NCBI GenBank assembly: GCA_003242275.1
Contig: QGUX01000012.1
Location: 1-23,470 of the forward strand
Source of the DNA: Pseudomonadota bacterium
GTDB lineage: Bacteria > Pseudomonadota > Gammaproteobacteria > Steroidobacterales > Steroidobacteraceae
Direction of reading: 5' to 3'
Length of the DNA stretch: 23,470 nt
Notes under the pieces: model-generated
The model's database searches: none
What the model was told of the DNA's origin: nothing
What the model saw: the letters and a program-made list of their open reading frames with translations, nothing else
Position numbers and translations under genes: made by a program
Shown here: piece after piece, positions 15,940-22,618 of the stretch
How the letters are laid out: each line of letters begins with the position of its first letter
Numbering within the stretch: the first letter of the stretch is position 1

Positions 15940-15968
15940 GCCCGGGACCGCCTCCCGGGCCCTCGTTC
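15940..15968 (+). terminator. Possible terminator after the zinc-ribbon gene
   Basis: GCCCGGGA (15940-15947) and TCCCGGGC (15953-15960) form a perfect 8-bp stem with a 5-base loop, followed by CCTCGTTCTTCT, a weak T-rich tail. It lies 70 bases after the zinc-ribbon stop. A second palindrome, CCCGAT-GG-ATCGGG (15912-15925), is just before it. The interval 15870-16054 otherwise shows no gene on either strand. Confidence 0.4.
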
Positions 15969-16054
15969 TTCTGGCGCCGGCGATGGTGGCCCCAAAAAGG
16001 GCCGCCTGCTTCATGACTTTACAGGAAGTTCTTCTTCCAAGCCATTGTTTTGGC

Positions 16055-16130
16055 TGGTGGGCCGTGCGCGATTCGAACGCGCGACCAACTGGTTAAAAGC
16101 CAGCTGCTCTACCGGCTGAGCTAACGGCCC
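16055..16130 (-). tRNA. tRNA-Lys (anticodon UUU)
   Basis: The minus strand folds as a complete 76-base cloverleaf. The acceptor arm is GGGCCGT with ACGGCCC, the D-arm is GCTC...GAGC, the anticodon stem is GCTGG/CCAGT around loop C-TTTTAA with anticodon TTT, the T-arm is GCGCG-TTCGAAT-CGCGC, and the 3' ACCA is encoded. The 5' end is 16 bases after the queC stop, so it is probably cut from the same transcript. UUU-tRNA-Lys is not a queuosine-bearing tRNA. Confidence 0.98.
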
Positions 16131-16146
16131 GTGCGAAGGGGCGCGA

Positions 16147-16845
16147 TCATACCGGATTCACCGCGCCGACCGCATAGCGGGTGGGATCCGGAACACCGGC
16201 GGCGGCAAAACCCTCGCGCCGCAGCCGGCAGGAATCGCAGCGCCCGCAGGCCTCGCCCGCCGCATTGGCCTGGTAGCAGGACACCGTCATCGCATAGTCC
16301 ACGCCGAGTTCCGTGCCCTGGCGGATGATCTGCGCCTTGCTCATGTGCATCAGCGGCGCCTCGATGGCAAAGCGCGCGCCCTCCACGCCGGCGCGCGTGG
16401 CGAGCTGCGCGAGGTGCTCGAAGGCAGCGATGAAGCCTGGCCGGCAATCCGGGTAGCCGGAGTAGTCCACGGCATTGACGCCGATGAAAATGCGCTGCGC
16501 CTCCAGCACCTCGGCCCAGCCCAGCGCCAGCGCCAGGAACAGGGTATTGCGGGCTGGCACGTACGTGACCGGGATGCCGGTGGTGGGCTGTTCCGGCACC
16601 TCGATGCGGTGGTCGGTCAGCGCCGAGCCGCCGATGTCGGCGAGGTCCACGTGCATCTGGCGGTGCTCCACCGCCCCCAGCGCCGCCGACACGCGTGCCG
16701 CGGCGGCCAGTTCGGCCGAATGGCGCTGCCCGTAGCTCACGGCCAGCGTGTGGCATTCATGCCCGCGCGCGCGCGCGATGGCCAGCGCCGTGGCCGAATC
16801 CAGCCCCCCGGACAACAGCACGATGGCGCGTCCCGCGGTGCCCAT
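16147..16845 (-). CDS. queC: 7-cyano-7-deazaguanine synthase
   Basis: The 232-residue protein makes preQ0 from 7-carboxy-7-deazaguanine and ammonia with ATP, in queuosine synthesis. The PP-loop S-G-G-L-D-S is at residues 12-17, followed by [19 protein letters not shown] and the C-terminal zinc ligands Cys190, Cys200, Cys203 and Cys206 (C-Y...C-G-R-C-D-S-C) are all present. The stop of queE is directly followed by GTG-ATG; I take the ATG at 16845, though the GTG at 16848 would add a single residue. Downstream by 16 bases is tRNA-Lys. Confidence 0.95.
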   Translation of the reverse strand: MGTAGRAIVLLSGGLDSATALAIARARGHECHTLAVSYGQRHSAELAAAARVSAALGAVEHRQMHVDLADIGGSALTDHRIEVPEQPTTGIPVTYVPARNTLFLALALGWAEVLEAQRIFIGVNAVDYSGYPDCRPGFIAAFEHLAQLATRAGVEGARFAIEAPLMHMSKAQIIRQGTELGVDYAMTVSCYQANAAGEACGRCDSCRLRREGFAAAGVPDPTRYAVGAVNPV

Positions 16846-16848
16846 CAC

Positions 16849-17520
16849 TCAGCGCCCCGGCTCGTTGCCCCAGAGGAGCTTGTGCAACTGCACCTGCAGG
16901 CGCACCGGCAGGTGGTCCTCGAGGATCCAGTCGGCGAGCTGCCGCGCCGGCAGCTGCTCGTGGCTGGGCGAGAACAGCACCATGGCGCGCCCGGGCAACC
17001 CGCGCTCGGCCAGCAGCGCCCTGCTCCACTCGTAGTCGGCCCGGTCGCAGATCACGAACTTGATCTGGTCGCGCTCGTTGAGCTCGTGGAGCTGGTCGAG
17101 CAGGTTGCGCGCAACCTCGCCCGAGGCAGGCGTCTTCACGTCCACCACGCGCCGCACGCGTGGATCCACGTCCCGCACGGGCAGCGCACCGCTCGTCTCC
17201 AGCGACACCTCGTAGCCGGCATCGCACAGCCGCGCGAGCAGGGCCTGGCACTGGCGCTGCGCCAGCGGCTCCCCGCCGGTCACGCAGACATGGCGGGCGT
17301 CGAGCTCGGCCACGCGCGCCAGGATGTCATCGATGCTCCACCACTGCCCGCCGCCGAAGGCATAGGTGGTGTCGCAGTAGCGACAGCGCAGCGGGCAGCC
17401 GGTCAGTCGCACGAACACCGTGGGAAAGCCCACCGAGTCCCCCTCTCCCTGCAGGGAACGGAAGATCTCGGTGATGCGAAGCCGGGCGGCGGCATCGTCC
17501 TGGCGCGCTTCGATGTCCAT
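16849..17520 (-). CDS. queE: 7-carboxy-7-deazaguanine synthase, radical SAM
   Basis: The 223-residue radical SAM protein converts CPH4 to CDG in queuosine precursor synthesis. The cluster motif C42-P-L-R-C46-R-Y-C49-D is intact, with I-F-R-S-L-Q-G-E-G (substrate loop) before it and V-T-G-G-E-P-L at 80-86. The N-terminal start ATG at 17520 gives the usual length. It precedes queC with no gap (TGA then GTG-ATG) and follows cpoB after 27 bases that contain a GC-rich CCGCCC-GGC-GGGCGG hairpin (17526-17540). Confidence 0.95.
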   Translation of the reverse strand: MDIEARQDDAAARLRITEIFRSLQGEGDSVGFPTVFVRLTGCPLRCRYCDTTYAFGGGQWWSIDDILARVAELDARHVCVTGGEPLAQRQCQALLARLCDAGYEVSLETSGALPVRDVDPRVRRVVDVKTPASGEVARNLLDQLHELNERDQIKFVICDRADYEWSRALLAERGLPGRAMVLFSPSHEQLPARQLADWILEDHLPVRLQVQLHKLLWGNEPGR

Positions 17521-17547
17521 GCGTCCCGCCCGGCGGGCGGCCCGGGC

Positions 17548-18264
17548 TCAGCGCGGCATGCGGGCCAGCCGCTCGCTGGCCAGCCGCGCCGCATCGGTGC
17601 CGGGATAGCGATCCACCACCTGCTGCAGGTTGGCGCGGCCGACATCGCGCTTGCCCTGCTCGATCTGCGTGTAGGCCAGCTTCAGCAGCGCATCCGGCGC
17701 CTTGCGCGAACTGGGCCAGTTCTCCAGCACCCGCTGGAACGCGGCCGCCGCATGGTCGTACTCGCGCGTCACGTAGTAGGCCTCGCCCAGCCAGTACTGC
17801 GTGTTGTCGGCCAGCGCGCCGTCCGGGTAGGCGGCCGCGAGCCGCCGCAGGCCGTCGACCGCGGCGGCATAGTCGCGGTTGCGCAGCGCCTCCAGCGCCC
17901 GGTCGTACAGGGCCTGCTCGTCGGCCGGATTGCCGGCCGACGCGGAGGGCGCCACCGCCTGCGTGCTGCGCAGCTCGGTGAGCCGCCGCTCCAGGTCGGC
18001 GTACAGGTTGCGCTGCTCCTGGCGCAGCTTGGCGTTGTCGTTCTGCAGCTCCTCGATGCGGCCGCGCAGCTCCCGGAGCTCGCGCTGCTGCGCCTCGAGC
18101 TGCGCCGAGAGCTGCACCAGGCTGTTGTTGGACACGATGCGGTCGATGCGCCCGACCCGCGCGTCCAGGTCATCGAGCCTCGTCTGCACGGGATCTTCCT
18201 CGGGCGTGGTGGCGCATCCTGCCAGCAGCAGGACGGCAAGCGTGCAGGTTGCGGCTCTCATCAT
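17548..18264 (-). CDS. cpoB: Cell division coordinator CpoB / YbgF, predicted lipoprotein
   Basis: The 238-residue protein has an N-terminal hydrophobic segment ending in L-L-L-A-G-C with a lipobox (Cys17), a coiled-coil with heptads of Leu and charged residues (about 30-100, e.g. L-R-E-L-R-G-R-I-E-E-L-Q-N-D-N), then TPR repeats (Y-D-R-A-L-E-A-L, Y-W-L-G-E-A-Y-Y, L-L-K-L-A-Y-T-Q-I-E-Q-G-K). CpoB links Tol-Pal constriction to peptidoglycan synthesis. It acts in the periplasm. E. coli CpoB has a plain signal peptide, so the lipobox is a deviation. ATG at 18264 or the adjacent one at 18261 start it, behind GAGGAAG. Follows pal by 7 bases. Confidence 0.92.
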   Translation of the reverse strand: MMRAATCTLAVLLLAGCATTPEEDPVQTRLDDLDARVGRIDRIVSNNSLVQLSAQLEAQQRELRELRGRIEELQNDNAKLRQEQRNLYADLERRLTELRSTQAVAPSASAGNPADEQALYDRALEALRNRDYAAAVDGLRRLAAAYPDGALADNTQYWLGEAYYVTREYDHAAAAFQRVLENWPSSRKAPDALLKLAYTQIEQGKRDVGRANLQQVVDRYPGTDAARLASERLARMPR

Positions 18265-18271
18265 GACTTCC

Positions 18272-18811
18272 TCAGTTGATATAGACGATCTCGACGCGCC
18301 GGTTCTTCGACCAGGCGTTCTCGTCATTGCCGAGGGCCGCGGGACGCTCCTCGCCGTAGCTCACGGTGGAGACCTGCGACTCCTGCACGCCCTGCAGCAG
18401 CAGCGCACGGCGCACGGTCTGCGCGCGGCGCTCGCCCAGGCCGATGTTGTACTCGCGCGAACCCCGCTCGTCGGTGTGTCCCTCCAGCCGCACGCGCACC
18501 GTGGCGTTGCTGGCCAGGAAGCGGCCATGCGCCGCGATGACGTCCACGTATTCGGTGCGGATGTCGCTGCTGTCGAAGTCGAAGTAGATCACCCGCTGCG
18601 CGGCCAGCGTGCCCTCGGGGCCCGCGGCGCCCATCGAGGAACCCGACTGGCGGTCGGCATCGACCGTGGCCACGCCGCCGGTGCTCACCCCTCCGCTGCT
18701 GCTACCCGTATCCATGGGTGGTTCTTCCGCGGTATCACGCGCGGTCTGGGTCTTGCACCCTGCCGCCAGCACCACCACAGCCAACAGCATCACGAGTTTG
18801 TTGCGATTCAA
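18272..18811 (-). CDS. pal: Peptidoglycan-associated lipoprotein
   Basis: The 179-residue protein has a lipobox L-A-A-G-C (Cys19), a low-complexity Gly/Ser/Thr linker (about 34-62) and an OmpA-like domain with V-I-Y-F-D-F-D-S-S, G-H-T-D-E-R-G-S-R-E-Y-N (Asp114) and L-G-E-R-R-A (Arg129), the meso-DAP binding residues. Pal anchors the outer membrane to peptidoglycan and binds TolB. The start codon is TTG at 18811: GGAG stands 6 bases upstream and it gives a proper signal sequence, whereas the next ATG (18790) would leave no basic N-region. The 48-base gap to tolB could hold a promoter but I see none clearly. Confidence 0.95.
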   Translation of the reverse strand: MNRNKLVMLLAVVVLAAGCKTQTARDTAEEPPMDTGSSSGGVSTGGVATVDADRQSGSSMGAAGPEGTLAAQRVIYFDFDSSDIRTEYVDVIAAHGRFLASNATVRVRLEGHTDERGSREYNIGLGERRAQTVRRALLLQGVQESQVSTVSYGEERPAALGNDENAWSKNRRVEIVYIN

Positions 18812-18859
18812 TTGCTGCTCCGTTTCCCCGGTACTGCGGGGTGTTGTGCCAATGATACT

Positions 18860-20161
18860 TCAGTCCGGAAAGGGCCCCCAGACCGGCTCGCGCACCTCGC
18901 TCGAGACGGACTTCAGGCGCGTGCTGACCTGTCCGTCGATGGAGACGGTGGCCAGCGTGCCCTGCCCGCCCTCGCGGCCCGCGTAGATCAGCACGGCGCC
19001 GTTGGGCGCGAAGCTGGGCGATTCATCCAGCGGTCCCCGGGTCAGCGGCGTGACCGTGCCGCTGGCGATGTCGACCGAGGCAATGCGGAAGCTGCCGCCT
19101 TCCTGCGTGACCACGGCCAGCGTCCGGCCATCCGGCGACACCCTGGGGCGCGCCGCGTAAGGCACGCCGAAGGTCACGCGGCGCACGCGCGCGTTGGCCT
19201 GCACCGGCGCGGCGTAGACCTGGGCCGAACCGCCGCGGTCGGAGGTGAAGTACAGCGTCTGGCCGTCCGGCGCCCACGCCGGTTCGGTGTCGATGGCCGG
19301 GTCCTGGGTGATGCGCGTGAGCTGCTGGGTCGCCAGGTCGAGCACGTAGATGTCGAGGTTGCCGGCGCTGCCCGACAGCGTCAGCGCCAGCTTCTGTCCG
19401 TCGGGCGAGAAGGCGGGCGCGCCGTTGACGCCGGCCCGCGCCGACACCTGCCGCCGCTCGCCGGTGCGCACGCGCTGCACGAACACCGCCGCCACCTTGT
19501 TCTCGAAGGAGACGTAGGCCAGCCACTCCCCGTCCGGCGACCACGCCGGTGACATCACCGGCTCGCTGGACTGCAGCGCCACACGCGGGTTCTCGCCGTC
19601 GGCATCGGCGATCAGCAGTTCATAGCGCTGCGCAGGCGGCGTGCCGGTCACCGACACGTAGGCGATGCGCGTGGAGAAGGCGCCGCGGATGCCGGTGAGC
19701 TTCTCGAACACCACGTCGGCGACGCGGTGCGCGCCATGGCGCAGCATGGACTGCGCCACCGTGATGGCCTCGTCCTGCAGCAACACCTGGCCGTTGAGGG
19801 CATTGACCAGGTCGAAGCGCAGCGTGGCATTGCCGCCAGAGGCCGACAGGCGGCCGACGACCACGTAGTCCGCCCGCGCGCCGCGCCACAGCATGGCGTC
19901 CACCTCCGCCGCGCGCGCCGGCCGCGCGGGCAGGGCGCCGCGGTCGATGCCGCGGAAGCGGCCGCTGCTGGCCAGGTCGCGCTCGATCACCGCGGCCACG
20001 TCGAGGACGTCCGCGCCCGGCGCATTGCCGGCGAAGGGCACCACGGCCACCGGCACCGGATCGGTGACGCCGCGCGTGATGTCGATCTGCAGCTGCGCCT
20101 TCGCGGCCATCGAGGCCAGCACCATGGCGGCGCCCAGCGCCAGCACCCGCAGTTTCCGCAT
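18860..20161 (-). CDS. tolB: Tol-Pal system periplasmic protein TolB
   Basis: The 433-residue protein has a signal peptide (M-R-K-L-R-V-L-A-L-G, cleavage after A-K-A at about 22), an N-terminal alpha/beta domain (Q-I-D-I-T-R-G, V-A-V-V-P-F-A-G) and a C-terminal six-bladed beta-propeller with repeated S-P-D-G and A-P-D-G corners such as P-A-W-S-P-D-G-E-W-L and P-A-F-S-P-D-G-Q-K-L. TolB is the periplasmic partner of Pal and TolA. The ATG at 20161 is preferred over a further upstream in-frame start because AGGAG lies 6 bases before it and the signal sequence begins there. TolA ends 17 bases earlier. Confidence 0.96.
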   Translation of the reverse strand: MRKLRVLALGAAMVLASMAAKAQLQIDITRGVTDPVPVAVVPFAGNAPGADVLDVAAVIERDLASSGRFRGIDRGALPARPARAAEVDAMLWRGARADYVVVGRLSASGGNATLRFDLVNALNGQVLLQDEAITVAQSMLRHGAHRVADVVFEKLTGIRGAFSTRIAYVSVTGTPPAQRYELLIADADGENPRVALQSSEPVMSPAWSPDGEWLAYVSFENKVAAVFVQRVRTGERRQVSARAGVNGAPAFSPDGQKLALTLSGSAGNLDIYVLDLATQQLTRITQDPAIDTEPAWAPDGQTLYFTSDRGGSAQVYAAPVQANARVRRVTFGVPYAARPRVSPDGRTLAVVTQEGGSFRIASVDIASGTVTPLTRGPLDESPSFAPNGAVLIYAGREGGQGTLATVSIDGQVSTRLKSVSSEVREPVWGPFPD

Positions 20162-20178
20162 TGCAGCTCCTCGTCGCA

Positions 20179-21087
20179 TCACTCTTCCGGTGCAAAGTTA
20201 AAGATCAGGTCCGGGTCGAACAAGGCCGGATCCGAGGGTTGCGGCAGCGGCGAGGAGCGATACACCGCATCCTCGATGGACTGTCGCACGGCCTGGTCGC
20301 CATTGCAGGGGCCGAAACTGACATTGGTCACCGTGCCGCCGGGCACCTGCCGGACGCGCACCTCGCAGCTCAGCCCGACGCGCGCCGTGGCGGGACGCCG
20401 CCAGTTGCGCTCCACGGTGGCGCGGATGAGGTCCACGTACTGCCTCGCCTGCGCGCTGCCGCGCACGGCCTGGCGCTGGCGCTCGGCCTCCAGCTGCGCC
20501 GCCAGTTCCGCCTCGCGGCGCGCCAGCTCGGCCTGTTCGCGTTCGCGCCGCTCGCGTTCGGCGCGTTCCCTCGCCTGCCGTTCACGCTCCAGGCGTTCGC
20601 GTTCGGCCCGCTCCCGCGCCTGGCGTTCCCTCTCGGCACGCTCGCGCGCCTGACGCTCCCTCTCGGCACGCTCGCGCTCGGCGCGTTCCTCGGCTTCGCG
20701 CTGCGCCTGCAGTTCGGCCTGGCGCTGCTGCTCGGCCAGCCGGGCCGCCTCGGCCTCGGCCTGCAACTGCGCCGGATCAGGTTCGGGCGGCGGCGGTTCC
20801 TCCTCCGGCAGGGGCTGCGGTTCCTCCTCGGGCTGCGCCTGCGGTTGCGGCCCTGGCTCCGGCTCCGGCTCCGCCACCGGCTGGGGTTCAGGCGGGGGAA
20901 GGGCACCGGCGGGTTCCAGCCCCCCCGGGGTGAAAACGCTGCCCTGGATGGCCAGCGGCTGCGGCGCGGGAGTGCGCCTGGACCAGAACCATGCGCCGGC
21001 CACCACGGCAACCAGCGCAAGGTGCAGCACGATGGACAGCGACCAGTGCGCCCACGTGTGGCCGCGGCGCGGGTCTCGACTGTTCAC
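20179..21087 (-). CDS. tolA: Cell envelope integrity protein TolA
   Basis: The 302-residue protein has one N-terminal membrane helix (about 14-36), a Pro/Glu-rich linker (about 60-105), a long helical domain rich in Arg, Glu and Ala with decapeptide-like repeats (Q-A-R-E-R-A-E-R-E-R, about 130-210), and a C-terminal globular domain (about 212-302) with Y-V-D-L-I-R-A-T-V-E-R-N-W and two cysteines (241, 261) able to pair as in TolA domain III. It spans the periplasm and couples TolQR to TolB/Pal. Start is GTG at 21087, overlapping the tolR TGA as GTGA. The helical domain is shorter than in E. coli TolA (421 aa). Confidence 0.93.
   Translation of the reverse strand: MNSRDPRRGHTWAHWSLSIVLHLALVAVVAGAWFWSRRTPAPQPLAIQGSVFTPGGLEPAGALPPPEPQPVAEPEPEPGPQPQAQPEEEPQPLPEEEPPPPEPDPAQLQAEAEAARLAEQQRQAELQAQREAEERAERERAERERQARERAERERQARERAERERLERERQARERAERERREREQAELARREAELAAQLEAERQRQAVRGSAQARQYVDLIRATVERNWRRPATARVGLSCEVRVRQVPGGTVTNVSFGPCNGDQAVRQSIEDAVYRSSPLPQPSDPALFDPDLIFNFAPEE
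20611..20670. repeat. Two tandem 30-bp repeats in the TolA helical domain
   Basis: Bases 20611-20640 and 20641-20670 differ at only three positions (positions 4, 13 and 16 of the unit). They encode back-to-back copies of the decapeptide R-E-R-Q-A-R-E-R-A-E in tolA. More diverged copies flank them. Such repeats expand or contract by slippage, so the length of the TolA rod may vary between strains. Confidence 0.8.
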
Positions 21088-21524
21088 GGCTGCGCGGGTC
21101 CTCCGTCGGGATCGGAGAGGAAGCCGAGCTGCGAGGCGCCGGCACCCTGCAGCAGCACCATGGCCGCGAACACGTGCTCGTACGCCGCGTTGCGGTCGCC
21201 CTTGAGCAGCACCTGCCGGCCGGGATCGGCCGCCAGCGCCGCGCTGACCTGCGCGCGCAGCTCGGCGGCGCCCAGCGCCTGCTCGGGATCACGGCTGGTG
21301 TTGAGGTAGTGCCGCCCCTCCCGGTCGATCGAGACCACCAGCGGCGGGCTGCGCGGCGAGGACGGCAGCGGCGCGGCGGTGGCGCGCGGCAGCTCCACCT
21401 GCACGCCCTGCGTCAGCAGCGGCGCCGTGGCCATGAAGATCACCAGCAGCACCAGCATCACGTCGATGAGCGGCACCACGTTGATCTCGCCGACGAGGCG
21501 GCGCTTGCGCGGCGCGTCTTCCAT
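21084..21524 (-). CDS. tolR: Tol-Pal system protein TolR
   Basis: The 146-residue protein belongs to the ExbD/TolR family: basic N-terminus (R-K-R-R-L), one membrane helix with the conserved Asp21 in V-V-P-L-I-D-V-M-L-V-L-L-V-I-F-M, and a periplasmic domain (about 55-140) ending L-G-F-L-S-D-P. It forms the proton-driven TolQR motor with TolQ. The tolQ stop and the tolR ATG are adjacent (TGA-ATG), with no spacer. Confidence 0.95.
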   Translation of the reverse strand: MEDAPRKRRLVGEINVVPLIDVMLVLLVIFMATAPLLTQGVQVELPRATAAPLPSSPRSPPLVVSIDREGRHYLNTSRDPEQALGAAELRAQVSAALAADPGRQVLLKGDRNAAYEHVFAAMVLLQGAGASQLGFLSDPDGGPAQP

Positions 21525-22220
21525 TCAGGCCGGCTCTCCGAGGGTTGCCGGACGGGAAGCATAGCGTTGCAGGATGGTCGAGAACTCCTCCATGAACGCG
21601 TTGTAACGCAGCTCCAGCCGGCTGACCTTGTCCGCGTAGCGGTTGTAGGCGATGAAGGCGGGAATGGCCGCGAACAGCGCGATGGCGGTGGCCACCAGCG
21701 CCTCGGCGATGCCCGGGGCCACGGTCTGCAGCGTGGCCTGCTGCACCCCGCCCAGCGCCACGAAGGTGCTCATGATGCCCCACACGGTGCCGAACAGTCC
21801 TACATAGGGACTGACCGATCCGATGGTGGCCAGCATGGCGAGGTTGTGCTCCAGGCGGTCCAGTTCCTTCAGCTGCGCCACCTTCATCGCCCGGCGCGCA
21901 CCCTCCAGCAACGCGTCGGCGCTGCCGCCGTGCTGGCGCAGGCGTGCGAATTCGCGGAAGCCCATCTCGAAGATGTGGCTCATGCCGGTGCTGCCGCCCT
22001 TGGCCTCGAGGTTGCGGTACAGCGTGCCGAGGTCGCCGCCCGACCAGAAGGCGCTCTCGAACCGGTCGGCCTCGGCGCGCGCGCGCCCCAGCACCGAGCG
22101 CTTGGCGAGGATGATGGCCCAGGAGGCGATGGAGGCCACCACCAGCAGTGCCAGCACGGCCTGCACCACCGGGCTGGCATGCAGGATCAGTTGTGGAATC
22201 GACAGCGGCTGCGGGCTCAT
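21525..22220 (-). CDS. tolQ: Tol-Pal system protein TolQ
   Basis: The 231-residue protein is a MotA/ExbB/TolQ-type channel with three membrane helices (about 17-38, 132-153, 167-190), including V-G-L-F-G-T-V-W-G-I-M and A-L-V-A-T-A-I-A-L-F-A-A-I-P-A, the proton-path signature. It forms a pentameric motor with TolR in the inner membrane. Its ATG overlaps the ybgC TGA as ATGA, so it is translationally coupled. Confidence 0.96.
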   Translation of the reverse strand: MSPQPLSIPQLILHASPVVQAVLALLVVASIASWAIILAKRSVLGRARAEADRFESAFWSGGDLGTLYRNLEAKGGSTGMSHIFEMGFREFARLRQHGGSADALLEGARRAMKVAQLKELDRLEHNLAMLATIGSVSPYVGLFGTVWGIMSTFVALGGVQQATLQTVAPGIAEALVATAIALFAAIPAFIAYNRYADKVSRLELRYNAFMEEFSTILQRYASRPATLGEPA

Positions 22221-22618
22221 GCCGCAATCCTCGCCGCCAGGTCCGCCGGCAGGCGGCGGGGTTTGAGGGTGCGGGCGTCGACGCAGGCCACGCGCACCCT
22301 GCCCTCGGCCAGCAACGCGCCGGTTTCATCCCGCACCTGCTGGTCGAACTGGAGCGAGGCGCCGCCACCAGCCTCCGCGCTGGCGCTGACCGTGAGCAGG
22401 TCGTCCAGGCGCGCCGGCTTCAGGAAACGAACCGTCAATTCCACCACCGTGAACAGCACGCCCACCTCCTCCGCCAGTTTCGCCTGCGAGTAACCCAGCG
22501 CGCGCAGCCATTCTGTGCGTGCGCGCTCGAAGTACCGGATGTAGCCCGTATGGTAGACGACCCCGCCGGCGTCGGTGTCCTCGTAGTACACCCGTACGGG
22601 CAGCGTGCAGGATCTCAC
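22217..22618 (-). CDS. ybgC: Acyl-CoA thioesterase YbgC
   Basis: The 133-residue hot-dog fold protein has the [13 protein letters not shown] signature with catalytic Asp16, and E-R-A-R-T-E-W-L-R, matching the Tol-Pal associated thioesterase. It hydrolyses acyl-CoA, perhaps to adjust phospholipid supply at constriction sites; the role is not well settled in any species. Start is GTG at 22618, overlapping the ruvB TGA as GTGA. First gene of the tol-pal cluster; transcription may begin in or before ruvB. Confidence 0.94.
   Translation of the reverse strand: MRSCTLPVRVYYEDTDAGGVVYHTGYIRYFERARTEWLRALGYSQAKLAEEVGVLFTVVELTVRFLKPARLDDLLTVSASAEAGGGASLQFDQQVRDETGALLAEGRVRVACVDARTLKPRRLPADLAARIAA

Noticed and set aside
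16055..16130. tRNA-Lys as an attachment site of an integrated island
   Set aside because: No integrase and no duplicated tRNA 3' segment were seen in the window; the mrp operon looks native in composition.
20461..20760. CRISPR-like or VNTR array in the repetitive stretch
   Set aside because: The repeats have no spacers and lie in frame inside tolA as coiled-coil code.
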